NCBI GenBank assembly: GCA_030834965.1
Contig: JAUQWW010000005.1
Coordinates: forward strand, 1 to 44,751
Direction of reading: 5' to 3'
DNA from: Gallionellaceae bacterium
GTDB taxonomy: Bacteria; Pseudomonadota; Gammaproteobacteria; Burkholderiales; Gallionellaceae
Length of the DNA stretch: 44,751 nt
In this document: piece by piece, positions 1-10,640 of the stretch
Layout: every line of letters begins with the position of its first letter
Numbering within the stretch: the stretch's first letter is position 1
Notes under the pieces: model-generated
The model's database searches: none
Told to the model about the DNA's origin: nothing
The model's input: the letters and a program-made list of their open reading frames with translations, nothing else
Program-made: the position numbers and the translations under genes

Positions 1-13
1 AGAGAGGCCGCTG

Positions 14-2851
<2,838 letters not shown>

Positions 2852-3289
2852 GGCAGCGGACTCCGGGGCAATCACGAGGAAACGTGATTATAGCGCGGCA
2901 AAACCAGCCTAAGTGCATCTCCTGACTTAATTAAATTACTTCGGCCGGGCTGCATTCTGGCATCGGATGCCTTACTTGCGTTGCCATGGCCGCCGTTGCT
3001 ATAGAGACCGTCCAGAAACCCTGTGTCCACTTTGTCGCCGTCAAGATCATCCTTCCTCTACGTATTGATTCAAGGTTGAAATATGTCCGCCAAGGCAGTG
3101 TGGTGCAGTAAGGTTGCAAAGAATTAACCTTGGTTACAGAGAGTTAACTATTGCATTCCCGCATCGAGTGGTTAAATGCTTTCCAGCAACTGCCTTACGG
3201 GATTTTTTTTACAGTCGAGGCTGGAACTAAGGTTTCCGTGATGCAAGTTGTATTTACTCAATCTGTTTAATCTTTAAAAGGAAATCATT
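2852..3289. other. Intergenic region between acnA and small secreted protein gene
   Basis: About 440 bases without a convincing gene. It must carry the promoters of acnA (minus) and of the secreted-protein gene (plus). A good Shine-Dalgarno (AAAGGAAA) lies at the right edge. A T-run (around 3206-3212) follows GC-poor sequence, but no stable hairpin precedes it. The short minus-strand frame at 2931-3119 has no recognisable features. Confidence 0.5.
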
Positions 3290-3769
3290 ATGCTTAAAAA
3301 CACAGAAGTTGCATTAGCTATCAGTCTTGGGTTGTTGGTGGGCAGTGTCGGTGTGGTACAAGCGTCTGGCTATGAAGGCTATGAAAGAAGCGGCTATGAA
3401 GGTCATGAGCGTCCCGGTGCGCTGCCCGGCATAGCCCGCGACGACGACGGTTCGGGCAGCTACTATTTAGAAACCAAGACGCAACTTTTTGAAAGCACTA
3501 ACATCCGCGAAGCTTCAGAATCTTCTGCAGCAAAGGCAAGCACTGAACTTTCGATCGAGGAGCGGTATTCCGGTACGTTGCCCAGCGTAACCCGCGATGA
3601 CTATGGTCTGGGCAGCTACTATGTCGAGAGCAAGCCGCAAGCTGCATGCACACAGTACGATCTGAATCCATTGAGCATTATTTACCCCGAGCAGCGTGAC
3701 AGCGTGAGCTTCTATCTGGTTCCGCAGTCCTCTCATGTCGTGTGCTTGAGAAGCACCGTTCGCGGATAA
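3290..3769 (+). CDS. Small secreted protein with repeated DDYGLGSYY motif, family unknown
   Basis: A 159-residue protein of unrecognised family. The N-terminus is a Sec signal peptide with likely cleavage after VQA (about residue 25), so the mature protein is periplasmic or secreted. A Tyr/Gly/Glu-rich stretch (GYEGYERSGYEGHE) follows. Two copies of a motif come next: LPGIARDDDGSGSYYLE (about 44-60) and LPSVTRDDYGLGSYYVE (about 100-116). The C-terminal part has two cysteines, in a DLNP context and in HVVCLR, suggesting one disulfide. The start has a good Shine-Dalgarno (AAAGGAA). The next gene on the same strand is a shorter paralog carrying one motif copy, so the pair comes from tandem duplication with an internal repeat in this member. 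Function cannot be assigned. Confidence 0.8.
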   Translation: MLKNTEVALAISLGLLVGSVGVVQASGYEGYERSGYEGHERPGALPGIARDDDGSGSYYLETKTQLFESTNIREASESSAAKASTELSIEERYSGTLPSVTRDDYGLGSYYVESKPQAACTQYDLNPLSIIYPEQRDSVSFYLVPQSSHVVCLRSTVRG

Positions 3770-3820
3770 ATGTGCACGCCTCATGGCGCATTGGCGTCTG
3801 AGCAGTATGAATGTGCATCA

Positions 3821-3843
3821 AATTTTTAAAAATTGTTTTTTTT
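3821..3843 (+). terminator. AT-only palindrome followed by T-run
   Basis: AATTTTTAAAAATT (3821-3834) is a perfect 14-base palindrome followed by G and eight T. It could act as a weak terminator between the two small secreted-protein genes. The stem is only A/T, so this is tentative. Confidence 0.3.
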
Positions 3844-3945
3844 AAGGCTCAGTTAATAACAGTTTGAAAAAATGCAATCGCTGGTTAGGTTAAGGTCCGG
3901 CTGAAAAATCTTAACGAGCTTGAATTCAAATAAAGGAGTCATATC

Positions 3946-4239
3946 ATGAAAGCACGTATTTTTGCAGGCATCATTACCGTAGCGCTGGCATCTTCGGCGG
4001 CACAGGCTGGTACTACGCTTTCGACAGAGGAAATGTATTCCACTACGCTGCCCAGCATCACTCGTGATGACTATGGTCTGGGAAGTTACTATGTAGAGAA
4101 AAGCTTGCAACCGGGATGTCGCCAGTTCGATCTTGACCCGCTGCGCGAGTATTTTCCAATAAAAGACGATGTCGTGAACAGCTACCTGGCTCCTCAGCCC
4201 ACGCATGTAGTATGTTTGCGAGAGGCTTCACGCGGTTGA
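3946..4239 (+). CDS. Small secreted protein, paralog of the preceding gene
   Basis: A 97-residue exported protein. The signal peptide is cleaved probably after AQA (about residue 21). The mature part, about 75 residues, aligns with the C-terminal half of the upstream protein: LS-EE-YS-TLPS then TRDDYGLGSYYVE, a cysteine before DLDP, and a terminal HVVCLRE. Strong conservation of the acidic/aromatic motif and of both cysteines points to a small folded periplasmic domain. A clear Shine-Dalgarno (AAAGGAG) supports the start. The gene is convergent with nirK, separated by the nirK terminator. No known family was recognised; a structural, metal-binding or envelope role is possible but unsupported. 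Confidence 0.8.
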   Translation: MKARIFAGIITVALASSAAQAGTTLSTEEMYSTTLPSITRDDYGLGSYYVEKSLQPGCRQFDLDPLREYFPIKDDVVNSYLAPQPTHVVCLREASRG

Positions 4240-4283
4240 TATGCACGCTTCGTGGCACATGTTTCCAGTGAAGTTAATGGCAC

Positions 4284-4318
4284 AAAAAAAAGGAGCAAGG
4301 TCCCTAAACCTTGCTCCT
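4284..4318 (-). terminator. Rho-independent terminator of nirK
   Basis: Perfect 11-bp inverted repeat AGGAGCAAGGT (4291-4301) and ACCTTGCTCCT (4308-4318) with a 6-base loop. Read on the minus strand it is followed by a run of T (the plus-strand A-run at 4284-4291). It lies about 50 bases downstream of the nirK stop codon. Confidence 0.92.
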
Positions 4319-4366
4319 CTGAGCTGCAATCCCTTCCGTGCGGGAAGGGTGAACAGACGCAGCTCT

Positions 4367-5380
4367 TTACTTCAGCTTGCCTTCACGGTAGATATCCGGA
4401 ACTTTGTCACCTTCAGCCAAGATGATGGCAACGTTACCCTTCATCAGGCGGCCCAGCGCATGGTCAACCAGGATGTACTTGGCAGGAACGCGCAGTTTCA
4501 TTTCCACCATGGTGGAGCCTCCAGGAGGCACAACAGTGGTTTGAATGTTATGGTGCGTGTGTTCGAGATCGCCTTCAGGGAAGACCTTGTCGAAGACCGT
4601 GCCAATTGCGTGGAAGGCAGAAGTCAGGTTAGGACCGCCAACACCAAAGAAGATGCGGACAGTTTCGCCAACTTTGGCCTTCATTGGGTTGGCCGCCAAT
4701 GCAGCTGCGGAACCGTTCATGACCACGTGCGTGGGATCCTCGGCCAGCATACGCTCCATGTCGAACTCTTTATGATTGCCGGAGCCCGTTGCATAGATGT
4801 CGCCTTGCATCACGTAGAACTCGCGATCAACTTTCGGCAAACCGCCTGCTGGTTCGATCAGGATCAAGCCATACATGCCGCTGGAAATATGCTGCGGAAT
4901 GACGGGAGTTGCGCAGTGGTAAACATACAGACCAGGGTTCATGGCCTTGAAAACGAACGATTTTGATTCGCCAGGAGGAGTTACAGTTGCTTCTGCGCCA
5001 CCACCTTGACCCCATACTGCGTGCAAGTCAACGTTATGGATCATTGCACTGTTGGATTTATTCGAATGGGTAATCTCTATAGTGTCGCCAACGCGGGCGC
5101 GCAGCATTGGGCCCGGCACCTTGCCGTTGTATGTCCAGTAGGTATAAGTCGTGCCGGCCTTGGCATCCAGAACGCCTTTCAATTCCTCTGCTACCAGATG
5201 AAATTTGAGAGTCGTCGGTCCACGCTTACCTACAGGCGTCCCAACAGCAGTCGGGTCCTGAACGATATTCGCTGCTTCTTCTGCCTGCGCCAGCGAGGCT
5301 GCTGGCAGCAAGGCGGCAGCCAGCAGACCCATTGCCACCTGCTTGGTCAGCATGCGAGTTATTGTATTTACTATACTCAT
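4367..5380 (-). CDS. nirK: Copper-containing nitrite reductase
   Basis: Periplasmic enzyme that reduces nitrite to nitric oxide. The 337-residue precursor has a Sec signal peptide (cleavage near SLAQA-EE) and two cupredoxin domains. Type 1 copper ligands: His115, Cys156, His164 and Met169. Type 2 ligands: His120, His155 and His307. The catalytic pair is Asp118 and His257, by analogy with characterised NirK. The ATG at 5380 has a strong Shine-Dalgarno (AAGGAG) and places the signal peptide at the N-terminus; a 36-residue upstream extension of the open frame has neither. No other denitrification gene is in the window, so the role may be partial denitrification, nitrite detoxification or NO production. 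Upstream DNA contains an 18-base tandem repeat and a distant FNR-like box. Confidence 0.95.
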   Translation of the reverse strand: MSIVNTITRMLTKQVAMGLLAAALLPAASLAQAEEAANIVQDPTAVGTPVGKRGPTTLKFHLVAEELKGVLDAKAGTTYTYWTYNGKVPGPMLRARVGDTIEITHSNKSNSAMIHNVDLHAVWGQGGGAEATVTPPGESKSFVFKAMNPGLYVYHCATPVIPQHISSGMYGLILIEPAGGLPKVDREFYVMQGDIYATGSGNHKEFDMERMLAEDPTHVVMNGSAAALAANPMKAKVGETVRIFFGVGGPNLTSAFHAIGTVFDKVFPEGDLEHTHHNIQTTVVPPGGSTMVEMKLRVPAKYILVDHALGRLMKGNVAIILAEGDKVPDIYREGKLK

Positions 5381-5498
5381 CTTGATTCTCCTTACCTTAG
5401 TTTGCGAGTTATTGAAAACAAAATTCATGTTGCAAGGCATCTGTTGCGTCACCAACAGGCGAGCCTGCGCATGTGCTACAAAAAACACTGAAACAAAC

Positions 5499-5534
5499 GC
5501 TAAACACTACGGATACTACAAGCACTACGGATAC
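5499..5534 (-). repeat. Two tandem 18-base units upstream of nirK
   Basis: On the minus strand GTATCCGTAGTG occurs twice at an exact 18-base period (plus coordinates 5523-5534 and 5505-5516). The copies lie about 125-155 bases before the nirK start codon, so they could be an operator. Chance duplication is also possible. Confidence 0.55.
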
Positions 5535-5596
5535 AACAACAAATCAATGACGGGCTGACTGGCAAAATATGTATGTTGCTAGTTATTTTTTTCCGC

Positions 5597-5621
5597 TGGA
5601 ATGGTGACTACTTCCATTCCA
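5597..5621. repeat. Inverted repeat TGGAATGG/CCATTCCA
   Basis: A perfect 8-bp inverted repeat with a 9-base spacer, in the nirK upstream region. A T-run lies on its left on the plus strand, the wrong side for a plus-strand terminator, and neither orientation makes a standard terminator. It may be a protein-binding site. Confidence 0.4.
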
Positions 5622-5712
5622 CGTAGTATTGCTTCGCCCATCGTTTAATGCCAAAACTTTTTAAACATGTATTGAACAAGCTTAATTCTGGTTGCCCAAC
5701 TGCAAAATTTCT

Positions 5713-5726
5713 TTGACTTGTATCAA
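5713..5726 (-). promoter_or_regulatory. FNR-type box, probable nirK upstream activator site
   Basis: TTGACttgtATCAA matches the FNR/ANR/DNR consensus TTGATnnnnATCAA at 9 of 10 positions. If its centre is at -41.5 for minus-strand transcription, the predicted -10 falls exactly on CAGAAT (5685-5690, minus), a 4/6 match. This would give a leader of about 300 bases before nirK. It could instead serve the plus-strand lipoprotein gene. Confidence 0.45.
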
Positions 5727-5812
5727 CCTTGATGAAGATAAGGGTACTTAAGCTTGCTCAACTTGAAGCTTACCGGAAATTCGCTGATAATTCCAACAAG
5801 CACGGCGTTCCA

Positions 5813-5840
5813 TAAATTATCCCAATTAAATTATCCCAAT
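5813..5840. repeat. Perfect tandem duplication of TAAATTATCCCAAT
   Basis: Two adjacent identical 14-base copies, followed by a partial third (TAACCCA). It looks like a replication-slippage duplication in the intergenic region; no function is apparent. Confidence 0.7.
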
Positions 5841-6050
5841 TAACCCATTTTGCCCGTCATTTCGGCACCGGCGGGAGTTCAGCAAGGAAAAAACATCACG
5901 CGAAGCGGACAAGAACGCGAAAATTGTTTCGCTTAGCGGAGTTTCTTATCATCTGGTTTTCGGCGTGAGCGTGAATGACGCAGATTTGTGCTTACGGATT
6001 ATTCAGATTGGGTTGAGACTTATAACTCGAGCAACATACAGGGCCACATT

Positions 6051-6731
6051 ATGTCAAAAGCATTGAAATATTCTATCTCTACTGCAGTTCTCTCTTCATT
6101 AACGTTGCTTACCGGGTGTGACGACATTCTTCCTAGATATGTGTTTGATATGACGCTATTCTCGGCGGACGGTAGCGAATACAAAGGCAACAAAAACTTC
6201 TCGGAGCAGCCATGGGCATGCGCACGGGATAACAAATCCGGACTCACTTGGGAAGTCAAAACTGCCACCCCCGGCTTGCATGCCAGTAGCCATACTTACA
6301 CTTGGTACAGCAGCAATGAAAAGAAAATAAGTGTTTTGGAAGGGAAACAAGATGGCGGTATGGGTAAACAAAACGGCGGTATCTGCAACGGCAGCAGCTG
6401 CGATACCGAAGCTTTTGTTGCCGCTGTAAATGCAGAACGCCTGTGCGGCTATGGTGACTGGCGCCTGCCCAGCAAGGATGAGTTGGGCACTATTGTAGAT
6501 GCAACGGTACGCATTCCTGGACCAACGGTTCCTAAAGAATTGGCCAGCATGCAAAATGCAAAATCAGGCTATTGGACCAGCACCAATTTCCGCATGCTCA
6601 ACAGCAGCGCTTGGGTATGGCGGTTTGACCACGGTGCTGACTTCATCGCGGAGAAAAGCGAGCCGCGCTATGTCACCTTGGTACGTGGGACTGCCAAAAC
6701 TCCCGAGGATCAAAAACCGCCACAAAAATGA
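6051..6731 (+). CDS. DUF1566 (Lcl C-terminal domain) lipoprotein
   Basis: A 226-residue exported lipoprotein. The signal peptide ends in a lipobox (LLTGC, Cys about residue 22), so it should be membrane-anchored and processed by Lgt and LspA. The second half has the DUF1566/Lcl-type signature: a cysteine-containing CGYGDWRLPSKDEL segment, then SGYWTSTNF and a WVWRFDHG strand near the end. Domains of this type resemble C-type-lectin-like folds and are often found in surface proteins. The ATG at 6051 is chosen because it puts the signal peptide at the N-terminus; the open frame runs 21 residues further upstream without export features. Substrate and role are unknown. It stands alone, divergent from nirK. 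Confidence 0.8.
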   Translation: MSKALKYSISTAVLSSLTLLTGCDDILPRYVFDMTLFSADGSEYKGNKNFSEQPWACARDNKSGLTWEVKTATPGLHASSHTYTWYSSNEKKISVLEGKQDGGMGKQNGGICNGSSCDTEAFVAAVNAERLCGYGDWRLPSKDELGTIVDATVRIPGPTVPKELASMQNAKSGYWTSTNFRMLNSSAWVWRFDHGADFIAEKSEPRYVTLVRGTAKTPEDQKPPQK

Positions 6732-6843
6732 CGGCAAGGCTGCGCTTCATGTGCCGGAAAAAATGTAGGGGAGAGGCGCGTCTCTTTGGATGGATGGACC
6801 AACAAGACCGATACAATCATTACGTCGTTAGTGTTTGATTGTT

Positions 6844-6920
<77 letters not shown>

Positions 6921-6922
6921 AA

Positions 6923-7891
6923 TCAAAATTGCCGAGTAGCGGCAAAGTCTGCCAATTGTAACAGGGATTGTTTGTAATTCGTATCGGGCAATACCGCCAG
7001 AGCTTCACACGCGGCATCCGCCTCGCGTTGAGCTTGCTGCCGGGCGTACGTCAGCGCCCCGGTCTGATTGATCACCTGCAACACGTCTGCAAAACGCACG
7101 ATGTCGCCCTGCTCGATTGCCTGGCGCACGATGGCAACCTGGCTTGCATCGCCATGCTGCATTGCATAAATCAGCGGCAGCGTCGGCTTGCCTTCGGCCA
7201 GATCGTCCCCAAGGTTCTTGCCAGTTTCCTGCTCGTCGCCGGAATAATCCAGCACATCGTCCACCAGCTGGAAGGCTGTCCCGAGATGCATGCCGTATTT
7301 TGCAGCAGCCTGCTCTTCGGCAGCATTTGCCCGCGCCAGAATCGCCCCCAAGCGCATGGCAGCCTCGAACAGTTTTGCAGTCTTGCAGTGAATCACATGC
7401 AAATAACTGGCTACATCCACATCCGCGTTATGGCAGCTCAATAATTGCAGCACCTCACCTTCGGCAATGGTGTTGGTCGCGTCAGCCAGCGTCTGCATCA
7501 CGCGCATGTCGTTCACTTCCACCATCATCTGGAAGGCACGCGAATACAGAAAGTCGCCAACCAGCACGCTGGCGGCATTGCCGAACAATGCGTTGGCAGT
7601 GGCATGTCCCCGGCGCAGCTCCGACTCATCCACCACATCGTCATGCAACAGCGTAGCGGTATGTATGAATTCAACCACTGCCGCCAGGTCGTGATGATGC
7701 GCCCCTTGATAAGCAAAGGCCTTGGCGGAGAGAATCACCAATGCCGGGCGCAAGCGCTTGCCGCCGTTATTGATGATGTACTCGGCCACCTGGCTGACCA
7801 GCGCCACTTCAGAGTGCAGGCGCGCCCGTATCACACCATCTACGGCGGACATATCCGGAACAAGCAATTCTCTTATGGCTTCGAACGACAC
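6923..7891 (-). CDS. ispB: Octaprenyl (polyprenyl) diphosphate synthase
   Basis: Trans-prenyltransferase that extends farnesyl diphosphate with isopentenyl units to make the ubiquinone side chain. It shows GGKRLRP near residue 45, a first aspartate-rich motif (LLHDDVVDE, near 82-90), the GNAASVLVGDFLYSRAFQ segment, and a second aspartate motif (QLVDDVLDYSGD). The frame opens at a TTG at 7903. The GTG at 7891 is preferred: it has GGGA about 6 bases upstream and gives 322 residues, the usual IspB length. tRNA-Pro lies 2 bases downstream on the same strand. The rplU/rpmA genes often found near ispB are not adjacent. Confidence 0.92.
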   Translation of the reverse strand: MSFEAIRELLVPDMSAVDGVIRARLHSEVALVSQVAEYIINNGGKRLRPALVILSAKAFAYQGAHHHDLAAVVEFIHTATLLHDDVVDESELRRGHATANALFGNAASVLVGDFLYSRAFQMMVEVNDMRVMQTLADATNTIAEGEVLQLLSCHNADVDVASYLHVIHCKTAKLFEAAMRLGAILARANAAEEQAAAKYGMHLGTAFQLVDDVLDYSGDEQETGKNLGDDLAEGKPTLPLIYAMQHGDASQVAIVRQAIEQGDIVRFADVLQVINQTGALTYARQQAQREADAACEALAVLPDTNYKQSLLQLADFAATRQF

Positions 7892-8003
7892 GACAAATCC
7901 CAAAAAGGCGGCGATGTTATGGAGGATGCAGGCACGGTGTCAAGCAGGCGGTAATTTAAGGTAGCATTGTCGCATAAATATTTCCTGCTTAAAGTGCTAC
8001 GCC

Positions 8004-10076
8004 ATGAATAAAAAGTTTCTCAGTGTCTTTGTCTGGATTGCCATTGCTTTGCTCGGTGCCGCTGCGCTGGGAGGCATCGCGCTGAACCGCGGCGAATCGA
8101 TCAACGCAATGTGGCTCATCACCGCCGCGCTGTGCGTCTATGCGATTGCCTACCGCTTCTATGCCGCCTGGATCGCAAGCAAGGTGCTGCTGGTCGACCC
8201 TACGCGCGCCACACCCGCAGAACGCCTGGACAACGGCCGTGATTATGTTCCGAGCAACCGCTGGATTGTATTCGGCCACCATTTTGCCGCCATCGCCGGG
8301 CCAGGGCCGCTGGTCGGACCGACACTCGCTGCGCAGTTCGGCTATTTGCCGGGAACGCTGTGGATACTGATAGGCGCCGTGCTGGGCGGCTGCGTACAGG
8401 ATATGGTCACACTGTTCTTTTCCACGCGGCGCAATGGAAAAAGCTTGGGTCAAATGGCGCGCGACGAGCTGGGCGCCATTGGCGGTATCGCCGCGCTGAT
8501 CGCCACGCTGTTCATCATGATTATCCTCATCGCAGTGCTCGGACTGGTAGTGGTGAATGCCATGAAGCACAGCCCGTGGGCCACCTCCACAGTGGCCGCA
8601 ACCATACCGATCGCGATGCTGGTCGGCCTCTACATGCGCAGCATCCGGCCCGGGCGCGTGCTGGAAGGCTCGCTGCTCGGCGTGGTGCTTTTGCTGCTGG
8701 CGGTCGCGGGCGGAGGCTGGATCGATCATCAGCCAGTCTTGCGCGAACTGTTTAACCATCCCGGCCTGCCGCTGGCCTGGGCGGTGATCGGCTATGGTTT
8801 CGCCGCCGCAATCTTGCCGGTATGGCTACTGCTCGCGCCGCGCGACTACCTGTCCACGTACATTAAGCTGGGCACGGTCATCCTGCTTGCGCTGGCCATC
8901 ATCTGGCTGCAACCGATGATCAAGATGCCCGCGCTGACGCAGTTCATCGACGGCACCGGCCCGATCTTCGGCGGCAAGTTGTTTCCCTTCGTGTTCATCA
9001 CCATCGCCTGCGGCGCCATTTCCGGCTTCCACGCACTGATCGCCTCCGGCACCACGCCCAAGCTGCTCAGCAACGAACGCGACATTCGCATGATCGGCTA
9101 CGGCGGCATGGCGTTGGAGTCGTTCGTCGCGATCATGGCCATGATCGCCGCCACCGTGCTCGATCCCGGAATATTCTTTGCAATCAACTCTCCTGCCGGA
9201 GTCGTCGGCAAGGAGGCGGCCGCAGCCGTCGCCAAGATTTCCTCGTGGGGCTTTCCGGTCACGGTCGAGCAAATGGCCCTGCTGGCGCAGCAGATGGGCG
9301 AGACCACGCTGTTCGCACGCACCGGCGGCGCGCCTTCGCTGGCGGTGGGGATGGCCAGCATACTGGGCAGTGCGTTTGGCGAGGGTATGCTCGCGCTGTG
9401 GTATCACTTCGCCATCATGTTCGAGGCCATCTTCATCCTTACCACGCTGGATGCAGGCACGCGCGTCGGACGCTTCATGCTGCAGGACATCCTCGGGAAC
9501 ATCTGGCCGAAGCTGGGCGAAACCTCGTGGTATCCCTCGGTGCTGCTTTCCAGCGCCATCGTCGTCGCGGCGTGGGGCTACTTCCTGTATATCGGCGTGA
9601 TCGATCCCAACGGCGGCGTCAACATCCTGTGGCCGCTGTTCGGCATTTCCAATCAGATACTCGCCGCTATCGCGCTATGCGTGGCCACCGGCATCCTGGT
9701 CAAATGCGGCAAGCTGAGACATGCCTGGATCACCGCTCTGCCGCTTGCCTGGCTGGTCATCATCACCAGCAGCGCGGTGTGGGAAAAGATCACCAGCCCC
9801 GATGTGCGTATCGGTTTTCTTGCCGCTGCCAACGACCTCGCCAGCAAACTCGCGGCAGGCACGCTGCCGCCGGAAAAGGCCGCGGTCGCACCGACGCTGA
9901 TATTCAACCAGCGCCTCGATGCGCTGCTGGCCTTATTTTTCATCTGCCTGTTGTGGCTGATCGTGCTTGATATGCTGCGTGTCTGCGCGCGCCACCTCAA
10001 TGGCAAGCCCGTTCCGCCACTTTCCGAAGTGCCGCATCAGGTCACAAGACTGGAGGAAGCATGGCAAAGAGATTGA
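8004..10076 (+). CDS. cstA: CstA/BtsT-family carbon starvation transporter
   Basis: A 690-residue polytopic inner-membrane protein of the CstA family, whose studied members import pyruvate or peptides under carbon limitation. The family segments are clear: NRWIVFGHHFAAIAGPGPLVGP (near 82-103), LGGCVQDMVTLFFSTRRNGKSLGQ, ITIACGAISGFHALIASGTTPK, and TTLDAGTRVGRFMLQD. Many hydrophobic helices span the protein, starting with one at residues 5-27. The length matches CstA and BtsT. It overlaps the start of the small YbdD gene by 16 bases, which supports the assignment, because cstA and ybdD/yjiX are habitual partners. The exact substrate cannot be read from sequence. Confidence 0.93.
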   Translation: MNKKFLSVFVWIAIALLGAAALGGIALNRGESINAMWLITAALCVYAIAYRFYAAWIASKVLLVDPTRATPAERLDNGRDYVPSNRWIVFGHHFAAIAGPGPLVGPTLAAQFGYLPGTLWILIGAVLGGCVQDMVTLFFSTRRNGKSLGQMARDELGAIGGIAALIATLFIMIILIAVLGLVVVNAMKHSPWATSTVAATIPIAMLVGLYMRSIRPGRVLEGSLLGVVLLLLAVAGGGWIDHQPVLRELFNHPGLPLAWAVIGYGFAAAILPVWLLLAPRDYLSTYIKLGTVILLALAIIWLQPMIKMPALTQFIDGTGPIFGGKLFPFVFITIACGAISGFHALIASGTTPKLLSNERDIRMIGYGGMALESFVAIMAMIAATVLDPGIFFAINSPAGVVGKEAAAAVAKISSWGFPVTVEQMALLAQQMGETTLFARTGGAPSLAVGMASILGSAFGEGMLALWYHFAIMFEAIFILTTLDAGTRVGRFMLQDILGNIWPKLGETSWYPSVLLSSAIVVAAWGYFLYIGVIDPNGGVNILWPLFGISNQILAAIALCVATGILVKCGKLRHAWITALPLAWLVIITSSAVWEKITSPDVRIGFLAAANDLASKLAAGTLPPEKAAVAPTLIFNQRLDALLALFFICLLWLIVLDMLRVCARHLNGKPVPPLSEVPHQVTRLEEAWQRD

Positions 10077-10252
10077 TCGCTTGGCTGGCGCACGCCTGGC
10101 GCAACATTCGCCAACTCAGCGGTGATGATGCTTACGAACGCTATCTGGCACACCATGCTGCCCGCCATGCGGGGAGCGCACCGCTGTCGCGCAGAGAATT
10201 CTTCCATCAGCACCAGCAGCAGAAGTGGAGCGGCATCAAGCGTTGTTGCTAG
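10061..10252 (+). CDS. YbdD/YjiX family small protein
   Basis: A 63-residue basic, cytoplasmic protein with the YbdD/YjiX signature: an Arg/Trp-rich N-terminus, then a GDDAYERYLAHH core and a SRREFFHQ segment. The start lies inside the 3' end of cstA with a strong Shine-Dalgarno (GGAGGAAGC), so translation is coupled. Proteins of this family accompany CstA/BtsT transporters and some are needed for transport activity. The C-terminus ends KRCC; the meaning of the cysteines is unknown. Confidence 0.88.
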   Translation: MAKRLIAWLAHAWRNIRQLSGDDAYERYLAHHAARHAGSAPLSRREFFHQHQQQKWSGIKRCC

Positions 10253-10255
10253 CGC

Positions 10256-10285
10256 TTGACCGGCCAGCATGCGCGCCAGTAAAAT
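10256..10285 (+). promoter_or_regulatory. Sigma-70 promoter for grxD
   Basis: TTGACC (10256-10261) and TAAAAT (10280-10285), each a 5/6 match, are separated by 18 bases. The grxD start codon lies about 40 bases downstream. Confidence 0.6.
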
Positions 10286-10324
10286 ATCCGACTTAATTAC
10301 TCAACAAAATTTAGGGGCAATAGC

Positions 10325-10633
10325 ATGGACGTGCAAGAACGCATCAAGCAACAAGTCACCAGCCATCCCGTGGTGCTGTACATGAAAGGCTCACCCAGCT
10401 TCCCGCAATGCGGATTTTCCGCCAATGCAGTGCGCATCCTGAATGCGCTTGGGGTAAAAGAGTTCTTCAGCGTGGATGTGCTGCAAGATGCGGAGATTCG
10501 CCAAGGCATCAAGGATTACGCCAACTGGCCAACCATTCCACAGCTTTACATTAACGGCGAGTTTGTCGGCGGCTCGGACATCATGACCGAGATGTACCAA
10601 AGCGGCGAGTTGCAGAAGCTGCTCCAGGCCTAG
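10325..10633 (+). CDS. grxD: Monothiol glutaredoxin (Grx4 type)
   Basis: A 102-residue single-domain glutaredoxin with the monothiol active site CGFS (Cys29), preceded by KGSPSFPQ. The glutathione-binding segments WPTIPQLYING and GGSDIM follow. Family members bind a [2Fe-2S] cluster as a glutathione-ligated dimer and hand clusters to Fe-S proteins, often with BolA. It has its own promoter and a Shine-Dalgarno (AGGGG), and converges on argH with a 7-base gap. The length is typical. Confidence 0.95.
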   Translation: MDVQERIKQQVTSHPVVLYMKGSPSFPQCGFSANAVRILNALGVKEFFSVDVLQDAEIRQGIKDYANWPTIPQLYINGEFVGGSDIMTEMYQSGELQKLLQA

Positions 10634-10640
10634 ACCGGAA

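Larger units (their letters stand above)
5381..6050. other. Long repeat-rich intergenic region upstream of nirK and the DUF1566 lipoprotein
   Basis: A 670-base divergent intergenic region with no credible gene. It holds an 18-base tandem repeat (5499-5534), a TGGAATGG inverted repeat (5597-5621), an FNR-like box (5713-5726), a 14-base tandem duplication (5813-5840) and a GCGAAA/TTTCGC hairpin (5917-5932). It is likely the regulatory region of both flanking genes. Confidence 0.6.

Noticed and set aside
2931-3119. Minus-strand 62-residue frame between acnA and the secreted proteins
   Set aside because: No ribosome site, no domain, unlikely composition; treated as non-coding.
5006-5491. Plus-strand 161-residue frame over the nirK 5' end
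   Set aside because: Shadow of nirK on the opposite strand, with no family features.
5343-5558. Plus-strand frame ending HYGYYKHYGYNNKSMTG, resembling a tyrosine-rich protein tail
   Set aside because: It overlaps the nirK signal region in antisense, and the Tyr pattern is produced by the 18-base DNA repeat. A gene remnant cannot be excluded but is not supported.
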